Positions 23,755 to 32,800 of a DNA stretch of 38,195 nucleotides are shown one piece after another. The stretch covers positions 1 to 38,195 of the forward strand of contig USGG01000014.1 in NCBI GenBank assembly GCA_900554215.1, given 5' to 3'. Position numbers and translations under genes: made by a program. Origin of the DNA: an uncultured Megasphaera sp. GTDB taxonomy: Bacteria; Bacillota; Negativicutes; Veillonellales; Megasphaeraceae. Below the pieces are notes generated by a model. The model worked only from the letters and a program-made list of their open reading frames with translations, searched no databases and was not told the DNA's origin. Each line of letters opens with the position of its first letter. Position 1 is the first letter of the stretch.

Positions 23755-26700
23755 ATGAAAGTATGGCATATTGTCCCTAAGCAAGAGCTGCTTATACCCC
23801 TCGACGCGGACCATACGGTATGCGTTGAGGAAATTTGTGTTTCGCCGGCCGAGCACGCCTGGCAGGTCCGTACCCAGTCGGACCGGGCCGTGGCGGATAT
23901 GACCCTGCTGCGGCGCAAGGTGTGCAGCCGCCTGGCCCTGACCGGAAAGGTAGACGTCGTGCACCAGGTCATGGCCATTCACCACGGCGGCGACCTGCCC
24001 TTAGCGGCGGCTGGCGACGACGAAGGGCTGCGCAGCGTAGCCAATGTCTATACGGACGATCTGGACGGCTACGATATTCCGCACGAGGACTGCTACGACA
24101 GCCTGTATGAAGAAGACGCCGAGCTGTTTGACGAAGACTATAAAAAGGCCTGCAAGGCCGCCTGCGACGGCGGCAGCTCCCGCAGCTCGTCGGCTCCGGC
24201 AGGCGGGGGAGGCGGAGCCGGCGCATCCGGCGACGGCGGCAATAGCCGCGTCTGGTACGGCAAGGCCTTCGGCGGCGACGTGACGCCTATTACGGAAATC
24301 CTCGGCGAAGAACGAAATAACGTCGTCATCAAGGGGAAAATCGTCAAGCTCGAATTCCGCGAGCTGAAATCGAAGCGCATCCTCCTGTCGTTCCAGATTG
24401 CCGACTCGACGAACGGCATCTCGGCCCGTCAGTTTTTGACCGTCGGCAACGGCGGCGGCAAGTTCCGCCAGAAAAACGCCATGTCCGCCGACGAATACGC
24501 GACCTTTTCCCAGCGCATGAAGGTAGGGGCCTACGTCCGCATGCGTGGCGACGTCGTATACGATACGTACGTCAACGACTACGTCTTCAACGCCAACGAC
24601 ATCATGGCCGACGACGAAGGCGTTACGGTCGAACGGGAAGACAACAACCCGACGCCGCGCGTCGAGCTGCACCTCCATACGGTCATGAGCGACATGGACG
24701 CCTTGATTACGGTCAAGCAGCTCATTAAGACCATCAAAAAATGGGGCCATCCGGCCATCGCCGTCACGGACCACGGCGTCGTCCAGTCCTTCCCGCTCCT
24801 GCAGGAGCTGTCGACGGACAAGACGAACAACATCAAGGTCATTTACGGCATGGAGGGATACCTGTTCGACGAAAAAATCGACCAGTCCTACCACATCATC
24901 ATCCTGGCCAAGAATCAGGTCGGCATCCGCAACCTGTACAAGCTGGTCAGCATTTCCCATTTGAAATACATCTACCGCGGCCGTCCCCGCATTCCCCGGG
25001 CCGTCCTGAACGAATACCGCGAAGGGCTCATCCTCGGCTCGGCCTGCGAAGCCGGCGAATTGGTCCGTTCCATGGTGCAGAAAAAGCTACCCTATGAAGA
25101 ACTGAGGAAGATTGCCGATTACTACGACTATTTGGAAATCCAGCCGCTGACGAACAACAGCTTCCTCGTCCGCGAGGGCTATGTGCCCGATGACGAAGGC
25201 CTGAGGGACATCAACCGCACGATCCTGCGCATCGGCGACGAGCTGGGCAAGATGACTGTCGCGACGTGCGACGCCCACTTCCTCAATCCGGAAGACAAGA
25301 TATACCGGGAAATCCTCATGACAGGCAAGGGCTTTAAGGACGCCCAGTTCCAGCCCGACTTGTACCTGCGCACGACTGACGAAATGCTCGAAGAATTCGC
25401 CTACCTCGGCGAAGAACGGGCTCGCGAGGTCGTCATTACCAATCCCAACAAGGTCAATGAAATGATCGAAGACGTGCGCCCCGTGCCGAAGGAAACGCTG
25501 TACTTCCCGCAGATTGCCGGCTCGTCGGAAGCCTTGAAAAACATGTGCTATGAAAAAGCCCATAAGATTTACGGCGATCCCTTGCCGCAAATCGTCGAGG
25601 ACCGGCTCATCGAAGAATTTACGTCCATCCTGGGCCACGGCTTCGGCGTGCTCTATTACATCGCCCATAAGCTCGTTAAGCATTCCAACGACGACGGCTA
25701 CCTCGTAGGCTCCCGTGGGTCCGTCGGCTCGTCCTTCGTGGCGACCATGTCCGACATTACGGAGGTCAATCCCTTGCCGCCTCATTACGTCTGCCCGAAC
25801 TGCCAGTGGAGCGAGTTCTTTACGAAGGGTGAAGTCGGCGGCGGTTTCGACCTGCCCGATAAGAAATGCCCGAAGTGCGGCGCAGCGCTACATAAGGACG
25901 GCCACAACATCCCCTTTGCGATTTTCCTGGGCTTCGACGGCGACAAGGTACCTGATATCGACTTGAATTTCTCCGGCGAATACCACCCGAAGGCCCATAA
26001 ATACACGGAAGAACTGTTCGGCAAGGACAACGTATTCCGCGCCGGCACCATCGGCGCCGTCAAGGACAAGACGGCTTACGGATACGTTATGAAATGGGCC
26101 GCCGCCCGGGGCATGCAGGTCAACGACGCCTACGTCAACAGCCTGGTCAGCGGCTGCACCGGCGTCAAGAGTACGACGGGCCAGCATCCCGGCGGGGTCA
26201 TGGTTATCCCCCGCGACATGGACGTCCATCACTTTACGCCCGTTCAGTACCCGGCCAACAAGAAGGACAGCGGAATCATTACGACCCACTTCGACTATCA
26301 CTCCATCGAAGGCCGCCTGGTCAAGCTGGACATACTCGGCCATGATGATCCGACTGTTATCCGCATGCTCGAAGACATGACCGGCGTCGACGCCAAGACC
26401 ATTCCCTTTGACGACCCGGCGACGATGAGCCTGTTTAGCTCGCCGAAAGCCTTAGGCGTGACGGAAGAGGAGCTGGGCTCCAAGGTCGGCAGCCTGGGCA
26501 TTCCCGAATTCGGCACGTCCTTCGTCCGCAAGATGCTCGTCGACACCAAGCCCAAAACCTTCTCGGAATTGGTGCGCATATCCGGCTTCTCCCACGGTAC
26601 GGACGTATGGCTGAACAACGCCCAGGACCTCATCACGTCCGGCACGGTGCAGCTGAAGGAAGCCATTTCCACCCGCGACGACATCATGAACTATCTCATT

Positions 26701-27405
26701 CAGCACGGCATCAAGCCCAAGACGAGCTTTAAGGTCATGGAAAACGTCCGTAAGGGTAAGGGCATCGACAAGCTCAACAAATTGGGGCAGAAAACATCTA
26801 ACTACGAAGAAGAACTCAAGGAAGGCCATATTCCCCAGTGGTTCATCGATTCGTGCCACAAAATCGGCTACCTCTTCCCGAGAGCCCACGCCGTAGCCTA
26901 CGTCATGATGGCCTTCCGCATCGCCTGGTTTAAAATCAATTACCCCTTGGCCTATTACGCGGCCTTCTTTACGATCCGCGCCAAGGCCTTCAAGCTGTCG
27001 GCTATGATACACGGCCTGGAAGGGCAGCGGCAGGCCATGAAGGACATTATGGCCAAGGGCAAGAGCGCTACGAAAATCGACATGGACTTGTATTCGTCCC
27101 TGGAGCTGGCCGTAGAAATGAGCCTGCGGGGCTACTCCTTTATGAACGTCGATATCAGCCGCTCCGACGCCACGCGCTTTACCATCTGCGAGGGCAAGAT
27201 CCTGCCGCCCTTTACGGCCATCGACGGCCTGGGCGTCAGCGTAGCCGAGCAGATCGTGTCGGCCCGCAGCGAAGCGCCCTTCAGCTCCAAGGCCGACCTC
27301 AAGATCCGCGGCAAGGTGCCCCAGCCGGCGCTGGAGCTCATGGCCGAAGAAGGCTGCTTGGGTGACCTTCCCGAAGACGAGCAGATTGATTTGTTCGCCA
27401 TGTAA
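23755..27405 (+). CDS. polC: DNA polymerase III alpha subunit, PolC type, apparently without the exonuclease insert
   Basis: The 1216-residue replicative polymerase has these parts: an N-terminal domain (1-130); a Ser/Gly-rich linker (about 142-163); an OB-fold (about 180-290); a PHP domain beginning VELHLHTVMSDMDAL (His306, His308); the PolC zinc module CPNCQW...CPKCG; a palm with PDIDLNFSGEYHP (Asp734, Asp736); and a fingers and HhH tail. In B. subtilis PolC (1437 aa) a DnaQ-like exonuclease interrupts the PHP domain. Here EGYLFDEKIDQSYHIIILA (about 367-385) runs straight through and no DxE motif follows, which accounts for the short length. The preceding gap has only a small GCCGGC hairpin, so it may be transcribed with the vanW-like gene. 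Confidence 0.95.
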   Translation: MKVWHIVPKQELLIPLDADHTVCVEEICVSPAEHAWQVRTQSDRAVADMTLLRRKVCSRLALTGKVDVVHQVMAIHHGGDLPLAAAGDDEGLRSVANVYTDDLDGYDIPHEDCYDSLYEEDAELFDEDYKKACKAACDGGSSRSSSAPAGGGGGAGASGDGGNSRVWYGKAFGGDVTPITEILGEERNNVVIKGKIVKLEFRELKSKRILLSFQIADSTNGISARQFLTVGNGGGKFRQKNAMSADEYATFSQRMKVGAYVRMRGDVVYDTYVNDYVFNANDIMADDEGVTVEREDNNPTPRVELHLHTVMSDMDALITVKQLIKTIKKWGHPAIAVTDHGVVQSFPLLQELSTDKTNNIKVIYGMEGYLFDEKIDQSYHIIILAKNQVGIRNLYKLVSISHLKYIYRGRPRIPRAVLNEYREGLILGSACEAGELVRSMVQKKLPYEELRKIADYYDYLEIQPLTNNSFLVREGYVPDDEGLRDINRTILRIGDELGKMTVATCDAHFLNPEDKIYREILMTGKGFKDAQFQPDLYLRTTDEMLEEFAYLGEERAREVVITNPNKVNEMIEDVRPVPKETLYFPQIAGSSEALKNMCYEKAHKIYGDPLPQIVEDRLIEEFTSILGHGFGVLYYIAHKLVKHSNDDGYLVGSRGSVGSSFVATMSDITEVNPLPPHYVCPNCQWSEFFTKGEVGGGFDLPDKKCPKCGAALHKDGHNIPFAIFLGFDGDKVPDIDLNFSGEYHPKAHKYTEELFGKDNVFRAGTIGAVKDKTAYGYVMKWAAARGMQVNDAYVNSLVSGCTGVKSTTGQHPGGVMVIPRDMDVHHFTPVQYPANKKDSGIITTHFDYHSIEGRLVKLDILGHDDPTVIRMLEDMTGVDAKTIPFDDPATMSLFSSPKALGVTEEELGSKVGSLGIPEFGTSFVRKMLVDTKPKTFSELVRISGFSHGTDVWLNNAQDLITSGTVQLKEAISTRDDIMNYLIQHGIKPKTSFKVMENVRKGKGIDKLNKLGQKTSNYEEELKEGHIPQWFIDSCHKIGYLFPRAHAVAYVMMAFRIAWFKINYPLAYYAAFFTIRAKAFKLSAMIHGLEGQRQAMKDIMAKGKSATKIDMDLYSSLELAVEMSLRGYSFMNVDISRSDATRFTICEGKILPPFTAIDGLGVSVAEQIVSARSEAPFSSKADLKIRGKVPQPALELMAEEGCLGDLPEDEQIDLFAM

Positions 27406-27413
27406 GGTTTTTC

Positions 27414-27442
27414 TCGACATTCTGCCCAAACTGTTTTATAAT
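27414..27442 (+). promoter_or_regulatory. Promoter of the YerC-like gene
   Basis: TCGACA (27414-27419) and TATAAT (27437-27442) are spaced by 17 bases. Confidence 0.65.
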
Positions 27443-27497
27443 TAAGTGTGAGTTTTATACGCTAAAGGATAAAAGCAGAGAAGGAGATGACCTGCCC

Positions 27498-27851
27498 ATG
27501 AGCGCCAATGAAAAGTTGAAGGATTATCTTCACGACCAGCTGTTTTCGGCGATATTGCAGCTGAAAAATTTAGACGAATGCTACGAATTCTTTGAAGATA
27601 TATGCACGGTGCAGGAAATGAAGGCCATTGCGGCCCGCCTCGAAGTCGCCCGCATGCTCAAGGCCGGCGATATTTACGAGGACATCGTCAAGAAGACCGG
27701 CGCCAGCACGGCGACGATCAGCCGCATCAAGCGCTGCCTCATGTACGGCAGCGGAGGCTATGAAAAAATCCTGACCCGTATGGCCGAACACGACCCGGAA
27801 TTTTTAAAGACGACTTCCAGCCGCAAGCACGGCCACGGGCAGGACGCATAA
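27498..27851 (+). CDS. YerC/YecD family TrpR-related DNA-binding protein
   Basis: The 117-residue protein contains the TrpR-like helix-turn-helix: FEDICTVQEMKAIAARLEVARMLKAGDIYEDIVKKTGASTATISRIKRCLMYGSGGY. That is the hallmark of the YerC/YecD family of small regulators. Ligand and targets are unknown. AAGGAGATG precedes the ATG. The gene has its own promoter and terminator and no visible biosynthetic partner. Confidence 0.93.
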   Translation: MSANEKLKDYLHDQLFSAILQLKNLDECYEFFEDICTVQEMKAIAARLEVARMLKAGDIYEDIVKKTGASTATISRIKRCLMYGSGGYEKILTRMAEHDPEFLKTTSSRKHGHGQDA

Positions 27852-27864
27852 TACGATACGGCAG

Positions 27865-27893
27865 AAAGGCTCCCGTTTGGGCGGGAGCTTTTT
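27865..27893 (+). terminator. Terminator after the YerC-like gene
   Basis: AAGGCTCCCG and CGGGAGCTTTTT form a compact GC-rich hairpin with a T5 tail. Confidence 0.88.
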
Positions 27894-27915
27894 CTATGGA
27901 AAGGATGAATGACGA

Positions 27916-28467
27916 ATGAAAGCGAAGATCAACGTCACGGTCTTTCAAAACGGCGACGTCGACATATTGCAGGCCTCGGTGTATGAGGAGCTGTGGAAGG
28001 ACTACAAGGCCTTCAAAGGACGAGCCCTGCGGCATCACGAAAAAGACTCGGCGAAAGGAGAATTCTTCGCCAGAAGGTACGAGCGGGCCGCCTTGCTGAT
28101 GCTCTTTACTTTTTTGGAAGGCGTCGTCGACAGGTGGCTCAAGGAAGCGGCCGCAGCGGCGGGCGCCGAACCGGTCGGACTGCCGAAGTTGAGCGATAAA
28201 TGCCGTCACCTGACGCAGATGGCCTGCCTGCCGCCCTTTCGCGGCATTACGTACGACGCGGCCCGTCTTCTGACCTTTACGGGACGATATGAGCAGGCCG
28301 ATCTGGCCCTGCTGGAGCACGTCGACGGCAGCCTCCTGCAGGCCATAGAAGACGAAGCAGACGAGTACATGACCTTCATAGAGCGGGCGACAGGCTTCAC
28401 GCGCTTCCCCCACTTGAACGCCGGCACGGCTGCCATTATGGAAACCATCGGTTCGTGGAGGCAGTAG
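27916..28467 (+). CDS. Hypothetical mostly helical protein, unrecognised
   Basis: The 183-residue protein has no signal peptide. After an N-terminal beta-type segment (INVTVFQNGDVDILQ) it is helical, with EFFARRYERAALLMLFTFLEGVVDRWLKEAA resembling the amphipathic helix seen in several HEPN-like families, and later DLALLEHVDGSLLQAIEDEADEY. I do not see a clear RxxxxH catalytic motif, so HEPN membership is only a suggestion. Codon use matches the housekeeping genes. It sits between two terminators close behind the YerC-like gene. Confidence 0.75.
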   Translation: MKAKINVTVFQNGDVDILQASVYEELWKDYKAFKGRALRHHEKDSAKGEFFARRYERAALLMLFTFLEGVVDRWLKEAAAAAGAEPVGLPKLSDKCRHLTQMACLPPFRGITYDAARLLTFTGRYEQADLALLEHVDGSLLQAIEDEADEYMTFIERATGFTRFPHLNAGTAAIMETIGSWRQ

Positions 28468-28542
28468 GGGCGGAGCAAGGATCCTAGAGAAAAGGATAAA
28501 AACTTTCTGAACGGCAAAAGCAACAAACAAATCGGCATAGAT

Positions 28543-28580
28543 AAAGCAGGTTGAAGATGAATTTTCAGCCTGCTTTTTTT
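28543..28580 (+). terminator. Terminator after the 183-aa gene
   Basis: AAAGCAGGTTGAA and TTCAGCCTGCTTT form a 13-bp stem with one G.U pair, followed by a T tail. Confidence 0.85.
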
Positions 28581-28589
28581 GTACGCCTT

Positions 28590-29061
28590 TGATGGTAATT
28601 ATCTTTTGTTCGCCCTAGTCAAGAAATGATGGGGATTTGTCCATTAGATGGATAAAGGAAGAAGCGATAGATGCAAGTCGTATGCATATTACTTCTACGT
28701 TGAAGAAAGCAGACTATACTGTCCCAGGAGATATATTGTGGAGTATATCTGTTGTCATGACATAAATTACCTGATTTCTCGCTTTAACAAGGTAAAGAAA
28801 TGTGCGGTTTATTTGGTGAAAAAACGACGCAAATATGCCCACCCGTGCAATATCACATGGGGTGGATTGAAAATAGATAAAATAATTATAATTACTGAAT
28901 TTATATTCACGCAAATAAAAACAAGAGATAGTGATCTCATCTTACCTAAACTGATTTTACCATTATCTATGATGAGTTTTAATCATAGATAGAATAATGT
29001 ATTCATAAAAAAATTAAAATATACCGTATTACATATCATATATTTAATGTATCAGGGGATA
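28590..29061. other. AT-rich stretch without a convincing gene
   Basis: This stretch is clearly AT-richer than its neighbours. A 114-codon frame (28648-28992) has no ribosome-binding site and an unlikely composition. A 26-codon frame at 28800-28880 starts MCGLFGEKTT after AAGG and resembles the N-terminus of glutamine amidotransferases, but it stops at once. Short protein-like fragments in other frames suggest decayed DNA. A TATCATA element near 29034 recurs at 29073. Confidence 0.4.
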
Positions 29062-29090
29062 TTGTAATTTACTATCATATATGATAAACT
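29062..29090 (+). promoter_or_regulatory. Candidate promoter and palindromic operator before the leader ORF
   Basis: TTGTAA (29062-29067) and TAAACT (29085-29090) are 17 bases apart. Between them lies the 14-base perfect palindrome TATCATATATGATA (29073-29086), a plausible repressor site. Confidence 0.4.
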
Positions 29091-29116
29091 AAAACTCATA
29101 AGAGGAGGTGAACGAC

Positions 29117-29245
29117 ATGATCTCTGGCTGGAACCGTTTAACATGCAGGAACAACGTATCAAACCGTATTAATATGAATATTAATACGGGGGGGGGTACC
29201 GTAGTGATAAGACGTACTCCTCTGTTTATCATGCCCTTATTGTAA
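29117..29245 (+). CDS. Small leader ORF (42 codons) with a G9 tract
   Basis: AGAGGAGGTGA, close to a perfect anti-Shine-Dalgarno match, precedes ATG 29117. The peptide starts MISGWNRLTCRNNVSNRINM, crosses nine consecutive G (29188-29196) and stops at 29245. A 12-bp inverted repeat CCGTATTAATAT/ATATTAATACGG lies just before the G run. With ten G the frame would stay open for 88 codons and end at TGA 29380-29382, overlapping the ATG of the zinc-finger gene. With eight G it would stop almost at once. No family is recognised. Coding status rests on the strong ribosome-binding site. Confidence 0.5.
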   Translation: MISGWNRLTCRNNVSNRINMNINTGGGTVVIRRTPLFIMPLL

Positions 29246-29293
29246 CTAACATCCGGGGATACGTGTACCCTGTAATATATAATGTGTTTTTTA

Positions 29294-29321
29294 GGCAGCA
29301 TAGGCGTATGCTGTCTTTTTT
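29294..29321 (+). terminator. Terminator between the leader ORF and the zinc-finger gene
   Basis: GGCAGCATA and TATGCTGTC form a tight stem with a GGCG loop, followed by T6. It lies upstream of the zinc-finger/adhesin pair and so may act as an attenuator. A TATAAT at 29278-29283 just before it has no -35. Confidence 0.75.
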
Positions 29322-29378
29322 GCGTGCCTGTATAGGGCCGATGCGGTATATGGCTGCTGGAGATAGCGGGGGATACCG

Positions 29379-29843
29379 ATGAAGCGGCAGGCGATGTGCG
29401 CCGTGTGCGGCCGGGAATTTACGGCTGACCGGGTCACGCAGAAATACTGCAGTTCCTACTGTCGCCGCTACGCCCACCGGCACGGCGCGAACAATCATGT
29501 CCGTTCGTCGCGAAAGAAGGAAGCCCTGCGCACTTTCCGCTGCCTGAAATGCGGCAAGCTGGTGAGGGTGACCGAGCAGACGGATCGGCGCATCAAATTT
29601 TGTTCGGCCCACTGCGAGCGCCTGTACTGGAAGCATTCCAAGAAGGTCAGTTCCGTCGTCATCCGGAGAGCCTTCCGATGCCGCAACTGCGGAACCTTCG
29701 TAGAGGTAACGGAGCCGAAAGACAAGCGGACGACCTTTTGCAGCCAGGCCTGCCGGGAAAGATGGTTTTCCCTAAACAGAAATAAAAACACATTACACGT
29801 AAACGTAAAACGTAACTCTATTGATAGGAGGGACATCGTATGA
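29379..29843 (+). CDS. Small protein with three tandem CxxC...CxxxC zinc fingers
   Basis: The 154-residue basic protein contains three similar fingers: CAVCGREF...KYCSSYC (residues 7-28), CLKCGKLV...KFCSAHC (about 55-79) and CRNCGTFV...TFCSQAC (about 101-126). They are joined by Arg/Lys-rich linkers. Each has four Cys in the spacing CxxC then CxxxC, like short FCS-type fingers. No signal peptide is present, so it acts in the cytoplasm, probably on nucleic acid or protein. Its stop overlaps the adhesin start by four bases (ATGA), so it is the translationally coupled first gene of the adhesin operon. A regulatory role for the adhesin is inference. Confidence 0.85.
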   Translation: MKRQAMCAVCGREFTADRVTQKYCSSYCRRYAHRHGANNHVRSSRKKEALRTFRCLKCGKLVRVTEQTDRRIKFCSAHCERLYWKHSKKVSSVVIRRAFRCRNCGTFVEVTEPKDKRTTFCSQACRERWFSLNRNKNTLHVNVKRNSIDRRDIV

Positions 29844-32800
29844 ACCGGATTTATAAAGTTATATGGAGTAAAGTAAAACATCAGTACGTCGTCGTATCCG
29901 AGCTGGCTCATCGGGATGGTAAGAGAAGCAGTGCGGCGAGCAAGAGCGTCAGAACGCTGTTGGCGGTGCTGGCTGTGTGCGGTATGACTGCCTTTGGCTT
30001 GGGCATGCAAGACGTATATGCTGGACAGGGTGAAGGCGTGACTGCATCAGCTGGACAGTATGTAGCTATTGGTGAAGCTTCATATAAAGATGCTGATAAT
30101 TATAATTGGTGGGAAGGATATAACCCCAATAAAACCTATACCCAAAATATTGATGGCCATACATACATTTATACAAAAACGGAAGCAGGCAATTTCTGGG
30201 TACGTGAAGGATATACCATTAAGGTTGCCCATGACCAGCGTTTCCCCGGAACAAATGAAGGTATTGATACAGTCATAGAAACATATAAAGGAGAAAATGC
30301 AGATACGACGGGTATTTTGCAGTCTTACCAAAATGTAGAAAGCAACATGGGGGTTAGTACTTTAAACGGCAAGCACTTACAGACTACGACTACCGATATG
30401 TATGTAGGCGCAGTCAATACGCCGACGACAGAAATTACTTCTGCAGGCAATCAATTTTATATATATCGTGGCAGTCATTGGGTAAACGTAGGACAAGATA
30501 ATTTTGCCAGCAATTTCAATTACAGAGACGTTATCTATGATGAAGCGACCGGGCTGTATACCTTCCATGGGGAAGTAGTTTCAACGGAAAATCTCTATTC
30601 TATTAATGGTAATGTAGGCGTATTTACGACAACACCTGGTGGGACTGAAGTATATACAGGAGACGTATATGGCTGGAATAACGAAATATTAGTTACTGGC
30701 GTTGATGAAGACGGTAACTATGTCAGCTACTGGGGAAGCGAAAATGTAGATCCCAACGCGCCGATTGGCAATATGCCGATGAGTACCCTTCAATATAAAT
30801 TTGATGTAGTCAATGATAATATCGAAGCCGTTGCTGAAGATAATATTAAACAGATTAATATTGGCCAATCTGGTAACGATGGACAAGTCAATATTAGCAA
30901 AACTGACAATGGGCAAGGCGGTACTATCGGTTTACAGACCAATGGTACATTTGATGAAGATGGCAACCCGACAGGCGGAGCGATGATACCTGGCGGTATT
31001 AAAATTACGAGCGAGCACGGAAATGATGGAAAAGATGTCCGTATCAAATTTGCAAATGATGCTGGCTCCTTTACCGTAGACGCCGGTTCGAAAGTTGTAG
31101 GTAGGACCGATGCCGGTGTAGCTAATGAAGGAGATACGTTAACCAGTGTCGATATTAATGGTAAAAACTATCTGCTCGGCGGCGGCAAGACGTATACCGC
31201 AGGAAATAACATTAATATCGACGATAATAATGTTATTTCTACGACAAAGACAACGGTTAGCGCCGATAACAACTTCATCGTAGACTCGAAGGAAGATACT
31301 CAGAAGAATGTGACGGACTACAATATCAAGCTGAATAATGTAGTCACGATCGGCAGCGGCGAAGGCAGCCATCCGGTCAAGATAGACGGCGTAAATGGAC
31401 AGGTCACGGGCCTGACGAATACAAGTCTGGATGTAGACGGGTTTGGAAAAAGCAACCGTGCGGCGACAGAAGAACAGCTGCAGGCAATGCAGACATCCGT
31501 AACGGCAGCAGACAAATACATTACGGGCGGCACCATTGATACGACCAGCGGTACGCTGCAGCTGACAGGCACGAACGGCCTGACCGCCAATGTTTCCGGA
31601 TTGACAGACTATCAGGTAACGCAGGATGGCAGCGGTTATGATGCAGAAAGCCATAAGCTGACGCTGAACCTGAAAGATACGCTGAATACGTCGAATCCGG
31701 CGCAGCAGGTAACCTTTGAAGGTATTGCCGGGATGGCGGATGTAGCGAAAGCGACGACGGAAGTCAAGGCTGGCACCAACGTAGCGTCGGTAGATAAGAC
31801 GGAAGGTGCGGACGGCCATGCGGTATATACGGTCAACGCCAAAGGGACGACGGTCAGCGCTGATGACAACTTCATCGTAGACGCACAGGAAAATAGTCAG
31901 ACGAATGTGACGGACTACAATATCAAACTGAATAATGTAGTCACGATCGGCAGCGGCGAAGGCAGCCATCCGGTCAAGATAGACGGCGTAAATGGACAGG
32001 TCACGGGCCTGACGAATACAAGTCTGGATGTAGACGGGTTTGGAGAAAGCAACCGTGCGGCAACAGAAGAACAGCTGAAAGCTGTCAGTGATAAAGTGGG
32101 AGAAGTGTCTATAGAAGCCGAAAAACATTCGACCGTAACGGGTGATAAAGAAAATATTACTGTAATTCCAGAAGAACAAGCTGATGGACATCTCAACTAT
32201 GAAGTTACTCTCCATGACAACCTGTATCTCAGTGGAGAAAATGATGCTTTTGTTCAAGTCTTGGGTACGGCTGGCAAAATTAACTTAGGCGGCGGAAACA
32301 ATATTATTTCGATTGATGGCGCACTAGGTCAAATCAGCGGCTTGTCTAATTTGACATGGAATCCGATGAAGAATTATGAAGGTTCTTCTTTAGCCGCAAC
32401 GGAAAGCCAGCTCCATGATGCATTCGGATATTTGAATGACAAGATCGACAGCATTGACATTACAGGCGACGACAATATTACCGTTGATAAATCGGAAAAT
32501 ACGTCGGAAGGCTCTGGTTCTGGTTCCGGTAGTACGGGAGAAGAAACGACAGGTAAAGGTCCGCACTTCGATATCGGCCTGAAGGACGATGTTACGTTAG
32601 GCACGACAAATGAAGACGGCGATGTTACGACTTCGGGTAGCTTGACGATTAAAGATACGAGCGGCAATACGATTACCATTAACCAGAAAGATGAAACTGG
32701 CAAGGGCAACGGTCTTGTATCCGGTTTGACAAATACCGATTGGGATTGGAATAAATACGGAAAACCTGTTGCCGAAGGCGGGTATGCTGGTTCTACGAAT

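Noticed and set aside
22927..23985. Long antisense frame (352 codons)
   Set aside because: It lies opposite the VanW-family gene and the start of polC, which have clear domains. GC-rich codon bias creates open antisense frames here and at 12462-13523, 16139-17188 and 31139-32257.
28800..28880. MCGLFG start, as in class II glutamine amidotransferases
   Set aside because: Only 26 codons before a stop and no continuation in other frames. Six matching residues can occur by chance.
28648..28992. 114-codon frame on the + strand
   Set aside because: No ribosome-binding site, an odd Cys/Tyr/Ile-rich composition in AT-rich DNA and no recognisable motif.
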